Assembly: GCA_963806935.1 (NCBI GenBank)
Contig: CAWEAT010000029.1
Coordinates: forward strand, 1 to 64,000
Reading direction: 5' to 3'
Length of the DNA: 64,000 bases
Origin: Roseiarcus sp963806935
GTDB taxonomy: Bacteria; Pseudomonadota; Alphaproteobacteria; Rhizobiales; Beijerinckiaceae
Part shown: positions 36,643 through 46,323 of the stretch, piece after piece
Position numbering within the stretch: the first letter of the stretch is position 1
Layout of the letters: every line of letters begins with the position of its first letter
Notes under the pieces: generated by a model
The model's database searches: none
The model's input: the letters and a program-made list of their open reading frames with translations, nothing else
Told to the model about the DNA's origin: nothing
Program-made: the position numbers and the translations under genes

Positions 36643-37093
36643 ATGCCGCTCTACTTCGCCTATGGCTCAAACATGGACGCGAGCGCGATGGCCCGCCGCT
36701 GCCCGCGCTCGAAGGCGCTGGGTCCGGCGCGGCTCCTGCGGCATCGCCTCGCCGTCATGCGCGAGGGCTGGCTCACGATTGCGCGCGACCCCCGCTCGGC
36801 CGTTCATGGGGTGCTGTGGGAGCTTGCGCTCAGCCGACGTGCCGGCGCTCGACCGTTACGAGGGCCTCGCACGCGGTCTCTACGTCAAGCTCATCCAGCC
36901 GGTCGTCGCCGAGCGCGGGCCGAGGCAGGCGATCGTCTATTTCGGCGCGAACGCCGGGCCGGGAGCCGTGCGTCAAGATTATATCGCCGACGTCATCGCC
37001 GCCGCGCGCTCGTGGCCGCTGCCGGCGGAGGCGACCGAGGCGCTCGAGCGGATTGCGGCGGCCGGCAGGTCGATGGGGGGCGGCAAGGAGTAG
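36643..37093 (+). pseudogene. Gamma-glutamylcyclotransferase-family protein, frameshifted
   Basis: The N-terminal frame gives LYFAYGSNMDASAMARRCP with the YGSN substrate loop typical of the family. At about 36831 the frame shifts: the first frame reads LALSRRAG, while the next frame gives ADVPALDRYEGLARGLYVKL, containing DRYEG with the catalytic-loop Glu, and ends at GGGKE (stop 37091-37093). One base gained, or two lost, explains it. Corrected length is about 150 residues, normal for the family. It would release 5-oxoproline from gamma-glutamyl compounds. It lies 7 bases after rsh and may be co-transcribed. Confidence 0.82.
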
Positions 37094-37141
37094 CGTGTCG
37101 GCGGCGAAGCGTTTTCCGAACGCCGGTCTGCGAGGGCCGGT

Positions 37142-37780
37142 CTACCTGTTGTTCGTTGCGGCCTCTGTCGGCTCGGTCCCCGTCACGCCGCCCAGGCTCA
37201 GCCAGACATTCGGGTCGTCCTGGGCCTGGCGCTTGTAGAACTGATAGCCGGTGGCGCTCCACGCGCGCACGTCTTGCGACAGATTGTCGAGCACGAAGTC
37301 GCCACGGTCGGTTTTGACGGTGAGCACCGCATGCCCTTCGCCGCTGAGGTCGCGGACGACCGTCATCAAGAGCGCCTGCCGCGGAAAGCCGCGCTCGATC
37401 AGGAGCTTGCGCTTGAAGAGGGCGTAGATCTTGCAATCGCCTTTGCCGTCGACCGGATAGTCCCAATGGTCGAGCGTCGTTCCCCAATGGTCGAGGTTGC
37501 TGACCGGTTCGATCGCGTTGTTGACCTCGTCATTGATGTCGCTGAGCGTCTTCCAGCTTTGCCGTGTCAGGCGAACCTCCACCGGCTTGAGCTTGCCGAG
37601 GGTGCATTCTTCGCTGTGGCGATTGCAGAAATCGACCCAGCCGTAGGGAATCGAGGCTTCGCCGCCGACCGGCTCGTAGGTCGCTCGCGGCAGGCCCTGT
37701 TCGGACGCCTGTCCGAATGTGTTCCAGGCGAGGCCGAAGATCGTCGCCGCGGTGATGAAGCTGAAGAGCCGGTTTAGCAT
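37142..37780 (-). CDS. Exported transglutaminase-like cysteine protease (BTLCP, PF06035)
   Basis: A 212-residue protein with an N-terminal signal (MLNRLFSFITAATIFGLAWNTFGQA). The mature part has IPYGWVDFCNRHSEEC and DYPVDGKGDCKIYALFKRKLLIERGFP with the catalytic Cys (GDC). The catalytic His is in LSGEGHAVLTVKT and the Asp in FVLDNLSQDV. Family members are periplasmic, often with a diguanylate or LapD-like system, where homologues cleave adhesin anchors. No such partner lies beside it here, so its target is unknown; the distant autotransporter at 46809 should not be assumed. Confidence 0.87.
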   Translation of the reverse strand: MLNRLFSFITAATIFGLAWNTFGQASEQGLPRATYEPVGGEASIPYGWVDFCNRHSEECTLGKLKPVEVRLTRQSWKTLSDINDEVNNAIEPVSNLDHWGTTLDHWDYPVDGKGDCKIYALFKRKLLIERGFPRQALLMTVVRDLSGEGHAVLTVKTDRGDFVLDNLSQDVRAWSATGYQFYKRQAQDDPNVWLSLGGVTGTEPTEAATNNR

Positions 37781-38367
37781 GGGGCGCGCTCACAGAATTT
37801 CGATGACCCCAGCATCGCGTCTTCGGTTTGGCGGGCTCAGAATAAATTCCGTCGAATTTTATCGATCGATCGGATCGCTGCGCCCCGGATTTTCTTAATC
37901 TTGATAATTGGTTGGTTTACTTTCGATTTACTGTCCAACGTTGCGGAACGTTAACCGCGCCGCTCGCTCGGCGTGGTCAGATCGGATCGATAGGCGTCTT
38001 CCGGGCCTCGATTGCCTCGGGGCTGGACCGGCGCGCGATCAGCGAAATGTTGAGCGAAGCGAGCGCCGCAGCGTCATAGCCATGTGGGCGCCGAAACCAT
38101 GGCGCCGCACGAGGACTGGAGGGGGATCCCGTGCTGACAGGAGGCGCCTTTCGCAGTATCGCAGAGAAATCAGCGACTTGGCCCGAGGTGAGAAATATAG
38201 AAGTCACCGATTGAGGATGGGTATATACGAGCGCCAAAACAAGGAGCCTTTGACGAGGATTCTGACAAGAATTCATGCAACACTCATGCAAAGATAAAAT
38301 CGAGTAATATCAACTGCGATATTTCCAAAAGACGTATAGGGAGAGGTGAACGTTAGGGGAGTGGCCA
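37781..38367. other. Gap before the PEP-CTERM gene
   Basis: 587 bases with only short ORFs lacking coding character. It is moderately AT-rich at 37835-37930 and 38270-38330. A GGGAGAGG site sits at 38340-38347. It presumably contains the promoter of the PEP-CTERM gene, but no box is clear. Confidence 0.4.
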
Positions 38368-40902
38368 ATGTCAATACGGTCTTTCCGCCGCTTGCTGACA
38401 AGCACAGCTTTGCCGTTTGCGCTGATCACGGCGAGCGCTGTCAGGCCTCACGCTGAGATTGTCACCGTTCCCATTGTGCCCGGCTCCCTGGACGGCATCG
38501 CCGGCGCAGACAGCGCGACCGGGAACGGCGGAAACGGGGATCCGGGCGGCCCGGCTTCGGCGATCGCCAATTCGCCGACAGACTCCTCGAACACGGCCAA
38601 CGCCTTCGGCGGCGCTGGCGGGGCAGGCGGCACGGCCGATTTTGGTTTCAACGGGGCCGGCGGAAACGGCGGCGCGGCTAGCGCGGTCGCGACGACGACC
38701 AGGGGCGGTGCGTCGGGAACCGGTTCTGCGACGGCGCTCGCCGTAGGCGGCGGCGGCGGGAGTGTAGTCGGCGGCATCGCTAGCAGCGGCGGAATTGGCG
38801 GAAACGGCGGCGACGCCAATGCGGCCGCGACCGTTTCGGGCGCCGCTAAAGCCACGGTTTCCGCCACCGCGCTGGGCGGCGCCGGCGGCTCCGGTGGCGA
38901 CAACGGCACGAGTGGAAACGGCGGCGGCGCAGGGTTTCTCGAATGGCGGGGCTGGCCCGGCTGTCGCCGGGATATTCGACCTCCGGCGGCACGGTCACAG
39001 TGACGGCGACCGCGATCGGCGGCGCGAGGGGGCGGAAACAACTAGTCTGAACTTTCTTCTATAGCGTTGCAGGAAACGGAGCGAGCGTCTCCCTGGTGAC
39101 CAACGGGGGAGCGGCTGACGCGGTCGGCGGCGGCACAACTGGAACTCTGAATTTGACTCAGTCGGCGATCGGGGGCAGTGGTGGCCTCAACACAAACGGA
39201 TTGACCGGCGGATCCGGCGGGAGTGCCTCAAGCTCGCTGAGCGGCGACAACCCATCGTCGTCAGCCGCATATAACTTGACCGCCAACGCTACCGGCGGGG
39301 GGGGCGGCGACGCCAATTATGCTATTGGCGGCCCAGGCGGGGACGCGATCGCAACAACAAACGCAACCAGCGCCACCGCCAACGGGAGCGTCACCGCGTC
39401 CGCCGCTGCCGCCGGCGGCAATGCGGGGTTTTCTGAGTACCCGATTTCAGGTGGTGGAAATGGAGCCGCGTCCTCTACGGCAGTTGAAAGCGGCCTTCAC
39501 GGCGTCGCCAGTTCGACTGCAACCGCCAGCGGCGGCGGCGGCGGTGGCGGGGGCCCTTTCGGCGGCGCGGGCGATGGCGGAAGTGCGACCGCGAACGCGA
39601 TGGCGACGGCGACAAACGGCGGCATGGCGAACGCATCCGCTAACGCCATGGGAGGCGCTGGCGGCGGCGGGGGCTTCGTCGTCGGCGGAGGCGGCGCGGC
39701 AATCGCGTCAGCCGACACCGTCTCCTCAAGCGGCAGTTCAGCGAATGCAATGGCGACGGGCGGAGGCGGTCCCTTATTCCCGGGTGGCGCCCCAGTAATG
39801 GCGGGCGCCGCGACGGCGACGGCCAATTCCACCACGTTGAATGCCGGTCCGGCGGCGGCCAACGCCACAGCCACCGGCGGCTCGCCTGGCTTTGACTTCA
39901 TGGGCAATGGAGGCGACGCGACGGCGACGGCCAATTCGACCGCGGCCGGGTACGGCGCAGCTTCTGCTGCGGCGACGGCGACTGGCGGCTCAGCGGACTT
40001 TGGACCCGAGGGCGCCGCGACGGCGACGGTCAATTCGACCGCGGCCGGCTACGGCGCCGCGTCCGCTGTGGCGACGGCGACTGGCGGCTCAACGGACTCT
40101 GGAACGCAAGGCGCCGCGAACGCGAGCTCGACCGCGACCACCGATCATGGCGCAATCGCGCAGGCGCAGTCGACCGCGGTCGGTTCGAGCGGCCAGGCCC
40201 AGTCGACGGCCACGACGGGCTTCACCACGTCGACCGCGACCGCTCCGACCGGCGGCACGGCGACCACAAACGCGATCGCTCAAGCCGGCGGCGACGGTCA
40301 GGCCTTCGCCAATCCCGGCGAGACCGCTTACGCCTTCACCGTCGGCGACCCATCCAAGACTTACACGACAGCCCTAATCGGGAGTTCGAGCCAAGTCGCG
40401 AACGCCTTACTGGGTCCGAACGACGTGATCTTCGGCGCCGCCATTCTCGGCGCTAATTACGCATCCGACGGCGGCGGCGAGAGCGACATTTATACCGCGA
40501 CCTCGACGATCGATTTCGCTTACGGCGGCGACCTGATGCTCGGCCTGATCGATGGTCAGGAGAGCGGCTTCACCGGCGGGGCCGGCTTCGAATCGATCGA
40601 ATTCACCGTCTCCGCAAACGGCGCCACGATTCTGGACCAGGAGCTTCACCAGCCTCGCGGACGCCGCCAGCTTTTTCCAGGATCAGGTCATTGATCTCGG
40701 CGCGTCTTATGGTCCGCGCATCGATCTCACCTTCGCCTACACGCTCACCGCCGACGGGCCCGGCGGCTACGGCGTCGACTTCGCCGTCGGCGGGGCGGTT
40801 CCGGAACCATCAACCTGGGCGATGATGGCGGTTGGGTTCGCCGGGCTTGGCTTCGTCAGCTATCGCGCCCGTCGCGCCAAAAGGGCGGCCATGGTCGCCT
40901 GA
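38368..40902 (+). pseudogene. Gly/Ala/Thr-rich PEP-CTERM surface protein, broken by several frameshifts
   Basis: The N-terminus has a signal-like segment (RRLLTSTALPFALITASAV). About 750 low-complexity residues follow, built of short GGxGG, SATA and TATATGG units. The end has the PEP-CTERM sorting signal (VPEPSTWAMMAVGFAGLGFVSY and a basic RARRAKR tail, 40799-40902). The frame changes near 38940 (GFL/FSNGG), near 38980 (to SGGTVTVTATAIGG) and near 40650 (LHQPRGRR to LADAASFFQDQV), and a stop interrupts the second stretch near 39045. An exosortase would normally cut and export this protein; none is in the window. With three shifts and a stop, it looks non-functional unless the sequence is wrong. 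Confidence 0.75.
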
Positions 40903-41075
40903 CGGGCGCCGCGGCGCGGTCGCCTTCGTGCGCCGGCCGCGGACCTGGATTTGGAGTGAGTTGGACGGATCCAATTTAAGCGCGCTTGCAACCGTCAACG
41001 AATTGCGGCTTGACGCGACTCGTTATCATTGTCAGATCTCTTCGATCGGAGACGAGAGGCGTCGGGAGGACGGGC

Positions 41076-41327
41076 ATGAGGATTTTTGCAGCCGCGGCAT
41101 TGGGACTTTTCGCTCTCGCGGCGGTTCCGGTTCAGGCGATGCCGATTGCGTCGTTGTCAACGGACATCGAGCCAAACATCACTCTCGTCGCGGGAGGCTG
41201 CGGCGCCGGGTTCCATCGAGGACCCAACGGTGGCTGTCGCCGGAATGGCGGGTACGCCGCGCCGGCTTATCACTACCACGGCGGCCGTCATTGCTGGTGG
41301 CGCAATGGGGTCCGGGTCTGCAACTGA
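41076..41327 (+). CDS. Small exported GCG_CRPN-type protein
   Basis: An 83-residue protein with a signal peptide (MRIFAAAALGLFALAAVPVQA). The mature part contains GGCGAGFHRGPNGGCRRN, the GCG-CRPN pattern seen in small secreted proteins of Rhizobiales, followed by a His/Tyr-rich segment (YHYHGGRHCWW). Four Cys are present. ATG 41076 is chosen since the upstream ORF lacks a signal. Function is unknown; metal binding is conceivable from the His/Cys content, but that is inference. Confidence 0.72.
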   Translation: MRIFAAAALGLFALAAVPVQAMPIASLSTDIEPNITLVAGGCGAGFHRGPNGGCRRNGGYAAPAYHYHGGRHCWWRNGVRVCN

Positions 41328-42421
41328 TTCGCGGCGACGCGACCTGAAGATTTCCGGTCTTCGAGAGGGGAGCGATCCCTCTCGCGGAAATAAGTTCTTG
41401 CCAACTTATTGTTCGCGCGCTCAGGCCCCGTGACCTGAGCCGGCCGCCGCGTGCTCGTTGCTCGGCCTATTTCCCCTCTTCCGCCACCAGAGTTCGCGTA
41501 GTGATCCGGCACGTACATCTCGTGCGGGACGGGGTTGCGGTGGTAGTCGGGGTTGTGGACGCGGGCAGGCAATACCGGCTTTTCGTGCGGCACCTCCTGG
41601 TACGGCACGCGGGTCAGGAGATGGGCCATGCAGTTGAGGCGGGCGCGTTTCTTGTCAACCGCTTCGACCACCCACCACGGCGCCTCGGGGATATGGGTGC
41701 GCTCGAGCATCGTCTCCTTGGCCTTGGTGTAGAGCTCCCAGCGGCGGCGCGACTCCAGGTCCATGGGCGAGAGTTTCCACTGCTTGAGCGGATCGTTGAT
41801 GCGCATCAGAAAGCGCAGATGCTGCTCGTCGTCGGTGATCGAGAACCAGTATTTGACCAGCACGATGCCGGAGCGAACGATCAGGCGCTCGAATTCGGGT
41901 ACGGACTGGAAGAAGTCCTCGTATTCTTCGTCGCTGCAGAAGCCCATGACCCGCTCGACGCCGGCGCGATTGTACCAGCTGCGGTCGAAGAGGACGATCT
42001 CGCCGCCCGCCGGCAGATGCGGGACATAGCGCTGGAAGTACCACTGGCCGCGCTCACGCTCGGTCGGCGCCGGCAGCGCCACTGCGCGGCAGACGCGCGG
42101 GTTGAGACGCTGCATGACCCGCTTGATGGCTCCGCCCTTGCCTGCCGAATCCCGTCCCTCGAAGATTACGACCAGCTTGAGTTTCTTGGCGACCACCCAG
42201 TCCTGGAGCTTGATGAGCTCGCGCTGCAGGCGCAAGAGCTCCTTGAAATAGACATGCCGCGGCAGCGAATCCTGCACCTGCAGATGTTCGGTTTCCGATA
42301 GAAGGTCTGCGAGTTCATCGTCCTCGAGCTCAAGCTCGATGTCCTCGTCGAGATTGTCCTGGATCTCGGCGTTGACCCTCTTCTGGAACTCGCTGACGGG
42401 ACTTGCCTTTTCTGCACTCAT
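41288..42421 (-). CDS. ppk2: Polyphosphate kinase 2, with a C-terminal readthrough
   Basis: PPK2 moves phosphate between polyphosphate and nucleotides. ATG 42421 (MSAEKASPVSEF) leads an acidic N-terminal extension, then Walker A FEGRDSAGKGGAIKR, the lid block, Walker B VLFDRSWYNRAGVERVMGF and WKLSPMDLESRRRWELYTKAK. The natural end should be shortly after MYVPDHYANS. The current frame adds about 60 residues of Arg/Thr-rich sequence and covers the intergenic hairpin. A stop (TAG at 41467-41469) is found one frame over, giving the ending LVAEEGK. A single extra base near 41490 would explain the difference. It starts the minus-strand group next to the acetyltransferase fusion. Confidence 0.9.
   Translation of the reverse strand: MSAEKASPVSEFQKRVNAEIQDNLDEDIELELEDDELADLLSETEHLQVQDSLPRHVYFKELLRLQRELIKLQDWVVAKKLKLVVIFEGRDSAGKGGAIKRVMQRLNPRVCRAVALPAPTERERGQWYFQRYVPHLPAGGEIVLFDRSWYNRAGVERVMGFCSDEEYEDFFQSVPEFERLIVRSGIVLVKYWFSITDDEQHLRFLMRINDPLKQWKLSPMDLESRRRWELYTKAKETMLERTHIPEAPWWVVEAVDKKRARLNCMAHLLTRVPYQEVPHEKPVLPARVHNPDYHRNPVPHEMYVPDHYANSGGGRGEIGRATSTRRPAQVTGPERANNKLARTYFRERDRSPLEDRKSSGRVAANQLQTRTPLRHQQ
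41362..41384. terminator. Hairpin between convergent genes
   Basis: A perfect 8-bp stem CGAGAGGG/CCCTCTCG with a 7-base loop. It is located between the small exported gene (stop 41327) and the likely native stop of ppk2 (41467). No T-run follows on either strand, so it may be a weak shared terminator or a factor-dependent site. The ppk2 frame currently reads across it. Confidence 0.45.
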
Positions 42422-42513
42422 TGAGGTTGTTCCCCTGTTTGGCCCCGCGCCTCGGGCCCGGGAGAAATGTTCGACGACGCATGCGACAGTTTTGCGACGG
42501 CTCAGGCGCCGGG

Positions 42514-43905
42514 TCACGGCGCTTGCGCGACCCGACCGCGCGCGAGGATCAGCGCGATGGCGCAGGATCCGAGCCGGGCGATGGTGTTGTCAGCGCGGCT
42601 CGTGAGCATGATCGGCACACGCGCCCCGAGCACGATTCCCGCCATCTCGGCTTCGGCGAAATAGATCAGCTGCTTGGCCAGCATGTTGCCGGCCTCGAGG
42701 TCGGGCACGACGAGAATGTCGGCTTGGCCGGCGACCGGCGAAACGATCCCCTTGGTTCGCGCCGCCTCGAGCGAAACCGCATTGTCGAAGCCGAGCGGCC
42801 CGTCGAGGATGCCCCCAATAATCTGGCCACGATCGGCCATCTTGCACAACGCCGCCGCATCGACTGTCGAGCGGATGTCGGGCGAGACGGTCTCGACCGC
42901 CGAAAGAATCGCGACCCGCGGGGTGGCGATGCCCAGCGCAAGCACGAGTTCGATCGCATTCTGAACGATGTCGCGTTTGTCGACGAGCGTTGGATAGATG
43001 TTCACCGCCGCGTCGGTGATGAAGAGCGCGCGCGGGTAGGCCGGCGCGTCGATGGCGAAGACGTGGCTGACGCGTCGGGCCGTGCGCAAGCCGGTATCGG
43101 TGGCTACGACCGCGTGCATCAATTCATCCGTGTGCAGCGCGCCCTTCATCAGCCCTTCGACCTCGCCCGCCCTCGCCATCGCCACCGCCTTGTCGGCGGC
43201 CGCGTGGCTATGTTCGGTTGAAACGATTGGATAGCGGCCGATGTCGATTCCCGCCGCGTCGGCCGCCCGGCGGATCTTCGCCTCCGGCCCGACGAGCACC
43301 GGCTCTATCAGATCTTCACGCGCCGCCTCGACAGCGCCCATGAGCGAGGGCTCGTCGACCGGGTGCACGACCGCCGTCGTGAGCGGCTTCATGTCGCGCG
43401 CGCGCTCGATCAATATCTTGTAACGGCGTCCCTTCTCGCGAATGAGCTCGAAATATTCCTCCGGGGGTTCGGCGGCGATCGTCTTTTTCGGCGCGACGAT
43501 GTCGGCCGAGCCGGCCATCGCCAACTCGCCGCGCTGATTGGTCGCCCGTGCTTCGATCGTCACCCGCCCATTGGCCGATTTCGCCATCACCCTGGCTGCG
43601 ATCGTCATTATGTCGCCTGGCGCGGCGCCGGCGTAAGATTCAATGGACTGCCGAATCAGCTTTGAGCCGGCCCCGGGCAGGCGGCCGGCGATGAGGGCGC
43701 ACATGAGGGCGCTCGCCCAACCAGACTGCGCCGCGTCGACGCTGTAAGTCGGGCTGGCGACAACCGCCGGATCAACCAGGCCGGCGCCGAACGTCGCCGC
43801 CTGGGCCGCAAGTTGGGAAAAATCTTCGTTCGTCAGCACATGGACCAGGCGTTCTTCCTCGCCCACCTGGAGCGTGTCGAACGGACGGTTCTCGATTGGG
43901 GGCAT
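42514..43905 (-). CDS. MaoC-like domain / phosphate acetyltransferase fusion
   Basis: 463 residues in two domains. Residues ~5-140 are MaoC-like (hot-dog hydratase: TYSVDAAQSGWASALMCALIAGRLPGAGSK, TNQRGELAMAGSADIV). Residues ~160-460 are a PTA/PTB phosphotransacylase (DEPSLMGAVEAAREDLIEPVLVGPEAKI, ESHS-like TEHSHAAADKAVAMAR, LILARGRVA). Fusions of this type are annotated as bifunctional enoyl-CoA hydratase/phosphate acetyltransferase. It may interconvert acyl-CoA and acyl phosphate. The stop of the ORF is 93 bases upstream of ppk2's start, and the pair may be co-transcribed. No acetate kinase is nearby. Confidence 0.88.
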   Translation of the reverse strand: MPPIENRPFDTLQVGEEERLVHVLTNEDFSQLAAQAATFGAGLVDPAVVASPTYSVDAAQSGWASALMCALIAGRLPGAGSKLIRQSIESYAGAAPGDIMTIAARVMAKSANGRVTIEARATNQRGELAMAGSADIVAPKKTIAAEPPEEYFELIREKGRRYKILIERARDMKPLTTAVVHPVDEPSLMGAVEAAREDLIEPVLVGPEAKIRRAADAAGIDIGRYPIVSTEHSHAAADKAVAMARAGEVEGLMKGALHTDELMHAVVATDTGLRTARRVSHVFAIDAPAYPRALFITDAAVNIYPTLVDKRDIVQNAIELVLALGIATPRVAILSAVETVSPDIRSTVDAAALCKMADRGQIIGGILDGPLGFDNAVSLEAARTKGIVSPVAGQADILVVPDLEAGNMLAKQLIYFAEAEMAGIVLGARVPIMLTSRADNTIARLGSCAIALILARGRVAQAP

Positions 43906-44091
43906 GACGGGACTCTGCGGCGGCTAGTCGGGTCTAGCCGGAAAGGCCGAAATTGTCCCTCGTCATCTTCGGATCGTCGCCGCCGCGCCGCCGAACGACG
44001 CAACGCTTGACACCCCCCGCCAGCGCCCCCTTGGTAGGGCGACCGCGAGAAACGCCTTGCGTCGAGGGAGCGCTTTGCCTGCGGACGAGCC

Positions 44092-45648
44092 ATGAGTTCC
44101 CGCCGTTTTGACGATCCAGACGGTTCGCAAGAGCCGGTATTCCGGTTTCTGGCCGATCCGCGGACGCATGGGCTGAGCGAACCGGTCGCACGCGTCGATA
44201 CCGCAGGCGCGGTCGTGTTTCTGGCTGGTCCCGACGCCTACAAGGTCAAGCGGGCGGTTACCTTCCCGTTCATGGATCTGTCGACGCTGGACAAGCGCCG
44301 CCTCGCCTGCGAGACCGAGATCGCTGTCAACCGTGCTTCGGCGCCGGGCATCTATCTGGCGGCGCTGCCGATCACGCGATCCGGCGAGACGTTCGCGATC
44401 GGCGGCAATGGCGACGTCGTCGAATGGGTCGCCCATATGCGGCGCTTCGACGAGAATGCAACGCTCGATCATGTCGCAGCGCGGGGCGCCCTGTCGGACG
44501 AGATGATCGACAAGCTGACGCTCGCCATCCGCCGTTCGCACGCGCGCGCGCCGCTTAGAGACGCAGCGCGGTGCGCGCAAGCGCTTGCGACATATATCGA
44601 GCAGAACGACGCCGCCTTCGCCGAGCGCCCCGATCTCTTCGACGCGGCGGTAGCCCGACGGCTAGCCGTTGATTCGCGGCTCGCTCTCGCCGTGGCGCGG
44701 CCGATCCTCTTGCGACGCGGGGAGAACGGTTTCACGCGCCGCTGTCACGGCGATCTGCACCTGGGCAACATCGTCCTCATCGGGGAAGAGCCGACATTGT
44801 TCGACGCGATCGAATTCTCCGACGAGATAGCGAGCGGCGACGTGCTCTACGATCTCGCTTTCCTGTTGATGGATCTGGAGGAGCGTGGCCTGCGCCCCGC
44901 CGCAAATCGTCTGCTGAATCGCTATCTCGCGCCCGAGCCGCCGGAGGCGATGGCGGGCCTGGCGGCTCTCCCACTATTCTTGAGTTTGCGTGCGGCGATC
45001 CGGGCGAAGGTCAAGGCTGCGGGCGCGGAGCGGCTGGAGGGCGCGAAGCGCGGCGAGGCGCGCGCGCTGGCGCGCGGGTATTTCGAGTGCGCAGTCCAGT
45101 TTCTTCGCTATGCTCCGCCGCGGCTCATCGCTGTCGGCGGGCTTTCCGGAGTTGGCAAGAGCGCGCTCGCCGGCAGGCTCGCCCCCCGGCTCGGTCGGGC
45201 GCCAGGCGCGCTCTGGCTGCGCAGCGATGTCGAGCGCAAGGCGATGTTTGCGGTCGAGGAGAGCGACCGTCTGCCAGCCTCCGCCTACACGCCCGAGGTC
45301 ACCCGCGACGTCTATCGGCGGCTCATCGACAAGGCCCGGGTGGCGCTGCGGGCCGGGCAGGCGGTCCTGCTCGATGCGACCTTCGCGACGGCTCAGGAGC
45401 GCGCCGCCGCGGCCGGCGCGGCGGCTGAGGTCGGCGTCGCCTTCGCCGGCATTTTTCTCGACGCCCCGCTGGCGACGCGGCTCAAGCGAATCGCCGCGCG
45501 GCGCGCCGACGTGTCCGACGCCAATGGTGACGTCGCGAGCCGGCAGACGGCGGAGCCGCTCGGCGAGCCAGGGTGGGCGGCGTTGGCCGCGGGCGGAGAT
45601 CTGGCTGAAACGACGAGCCTCGCGCTGGCGCGGCTCTCGAATGCATGA
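44092..45648 (+). CDS. APH-like kinase fused to a P-loop kinase/ATPase (COG2187/COG0645-like)
   Basis: A 518-residue two-domain protein. The N-terminal ~320 residues resemble aminoglycoside phosphotransferase-type kinases, with CHGDLHLGNIVL (catalytic HGD loop) and LFDAIEFSDEIASGDVLYDLAFLLMDLE. The C-terminal ~170 residues have a Walker A (GGLSGVGKSALAGRLA) and RLKRIAARRADVSDANGD. Such fusions are found beside phosphotransacetylase and polyphosphate genes in many bacteria, suggesting an energy or phosphate role, but the substrate is not established. It is divergent from the MaoC/PTA gene. Confidence 0.85.
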   Translation: MSSRRFDDPDGSQEPVFRFLADPRTHGLSEPVARVDTAGAVVFLAGPDAYKVKRAVTFPFMDLSTLDKRRLACETEIAVNRASAPGIYLAALPITRSGETFAIGGNGDVVEWVAHMRRFDENATLDHVAARGALSDEMIDKLTLAIRRSHARAPLRDAARCAQALATYIEQNDAAFAERPDLFDAAVARRLAVDSRLALAVARPILLRRGENGFTRRCHGDLHLGNIVLIGEEPTLFDAIEFSDEIASGDVLYDLAFLLMDLEERGLRPAANRLLNRYLAPEPPEAMAGLAALPLFLSLRAAIRAKVKAAGAERLEGAKRGEARALARGYFECAVQFLRYAPPRLIAVGGLSGVGKSALAGRLAPRLGRAPGALWLRSDVERKAMFAVEESDRLPASAYTPEVTRDVYRRLIDKARVALRAGQAVLLDATFATAQERAAAAGAAAEVGVAFAGIFLDAPLATRLKRIAARRADVSDANGDVASRQTAEPLGEPGWAALAAGGDLAETTSLALARLSNA

Positions 45649-45804
45649 GGATGAGGCGGCGGGCGGTCTTGACCCGACCATGATCAAGACATGTTCATGT
45701 CGGGTTCAGTGGGACGGCGGCATGAGAACCAACGAGCTCGGCTCTTTGTCGGGCGGGCAGGGAGCCGCCGAGATGGCTGGGGCGCCCTTTAGGAGGGATT
45801 GGCA

Positions 45805-46323
45805 ATGATCGGTACGTCGTACAGGGTTGCTCTTTCGGCCCTTTTCTTGGCTGGCGCCCTAGGTCTGGCCTCGACTGGCGTCGCCCGGGCGGAAAGCGTC
45901 ATGAAGGAGTGCGGCGACGAGTGGAAGGTCGCCAAAGCCAACAGCACGACCAACGGCATGACGTGGCAGGAGTTCCTGAAGCAGTGCCGCGCCCAGAAGG
46001 AGAGTTCTGCGGCGCCCGCAGCCGCGCCCGCCGCTGCTCCGGCGCCCGCGCCGGCGCCAACCTACCAGCCGAAACCCGTCCCGGCGCAAACGGCGGCTCG
46101 CGCGACCGGGGCCGGCCAATTCACGACGGCGGCGGAAGCGCAGGCGCGCTGCCCATCCGATAAAGTGGTCTGGGTCAACACCAAGTCGCACATTTATCAT
46201 TATGCCGGCACTCACAGCTACGGCACGACCAAGCAGGGGGCCTATATGTGCGAAGCCGACGCCAGCGCGGCGGGCGACCGCGCCTCCAAGAGCCGGATCG
46301 ATCGGCCCAAGCAGCAGCCGTAA
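45805..46323 (+). CDS. Small exported protein with a Cys-Trp motif and Ala/Pro linker
   Basis: 172 residues from ATG 45805, with AGGAGGGA seven bases upstream. A signal peptide ends VARA. The first mature part reads ECGDEWKVAKANSTTNGMTWQEFLKQCRAQ, a PsiF-like Cys-x-helix-Cys pattern seen in many small rhizobial exported proteins. An Ala/Pro-rich linker (APAAAPAAAPAPAPAP) follows, and the end has ARCPSDKVVWVNTKSHIYHYAGTHSYGTTKQGAYMCEADA, a conserved C-terminal domain with two Cys. Function is unknown; a phosphate-starvation link is only suggested by the PsiF resemblance. Confidence 0.75.
   Translation: MIGTSYRVALSALFLAGALGLASTGVARAESVMKECGDEWKVAKANSTTNGMTWQEFLKQCRAQKESSAAPAAAPAAAPAPAPAPTYQPKPVPAQTAARATGAGQFTTAAEAQARCPSDKVVWVNTKSHIYHYAGTHSYGTTKQGAYMCEADASAAGDRASKSRIDRPKQQP

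Noticed and set aside
38368..40902. PE-PGRS/collagen-like protein
   Set aside because: The Gly-rich units are irregular and the PEP-CTERM end explains the gene better; collagen needs strict G-x-y.
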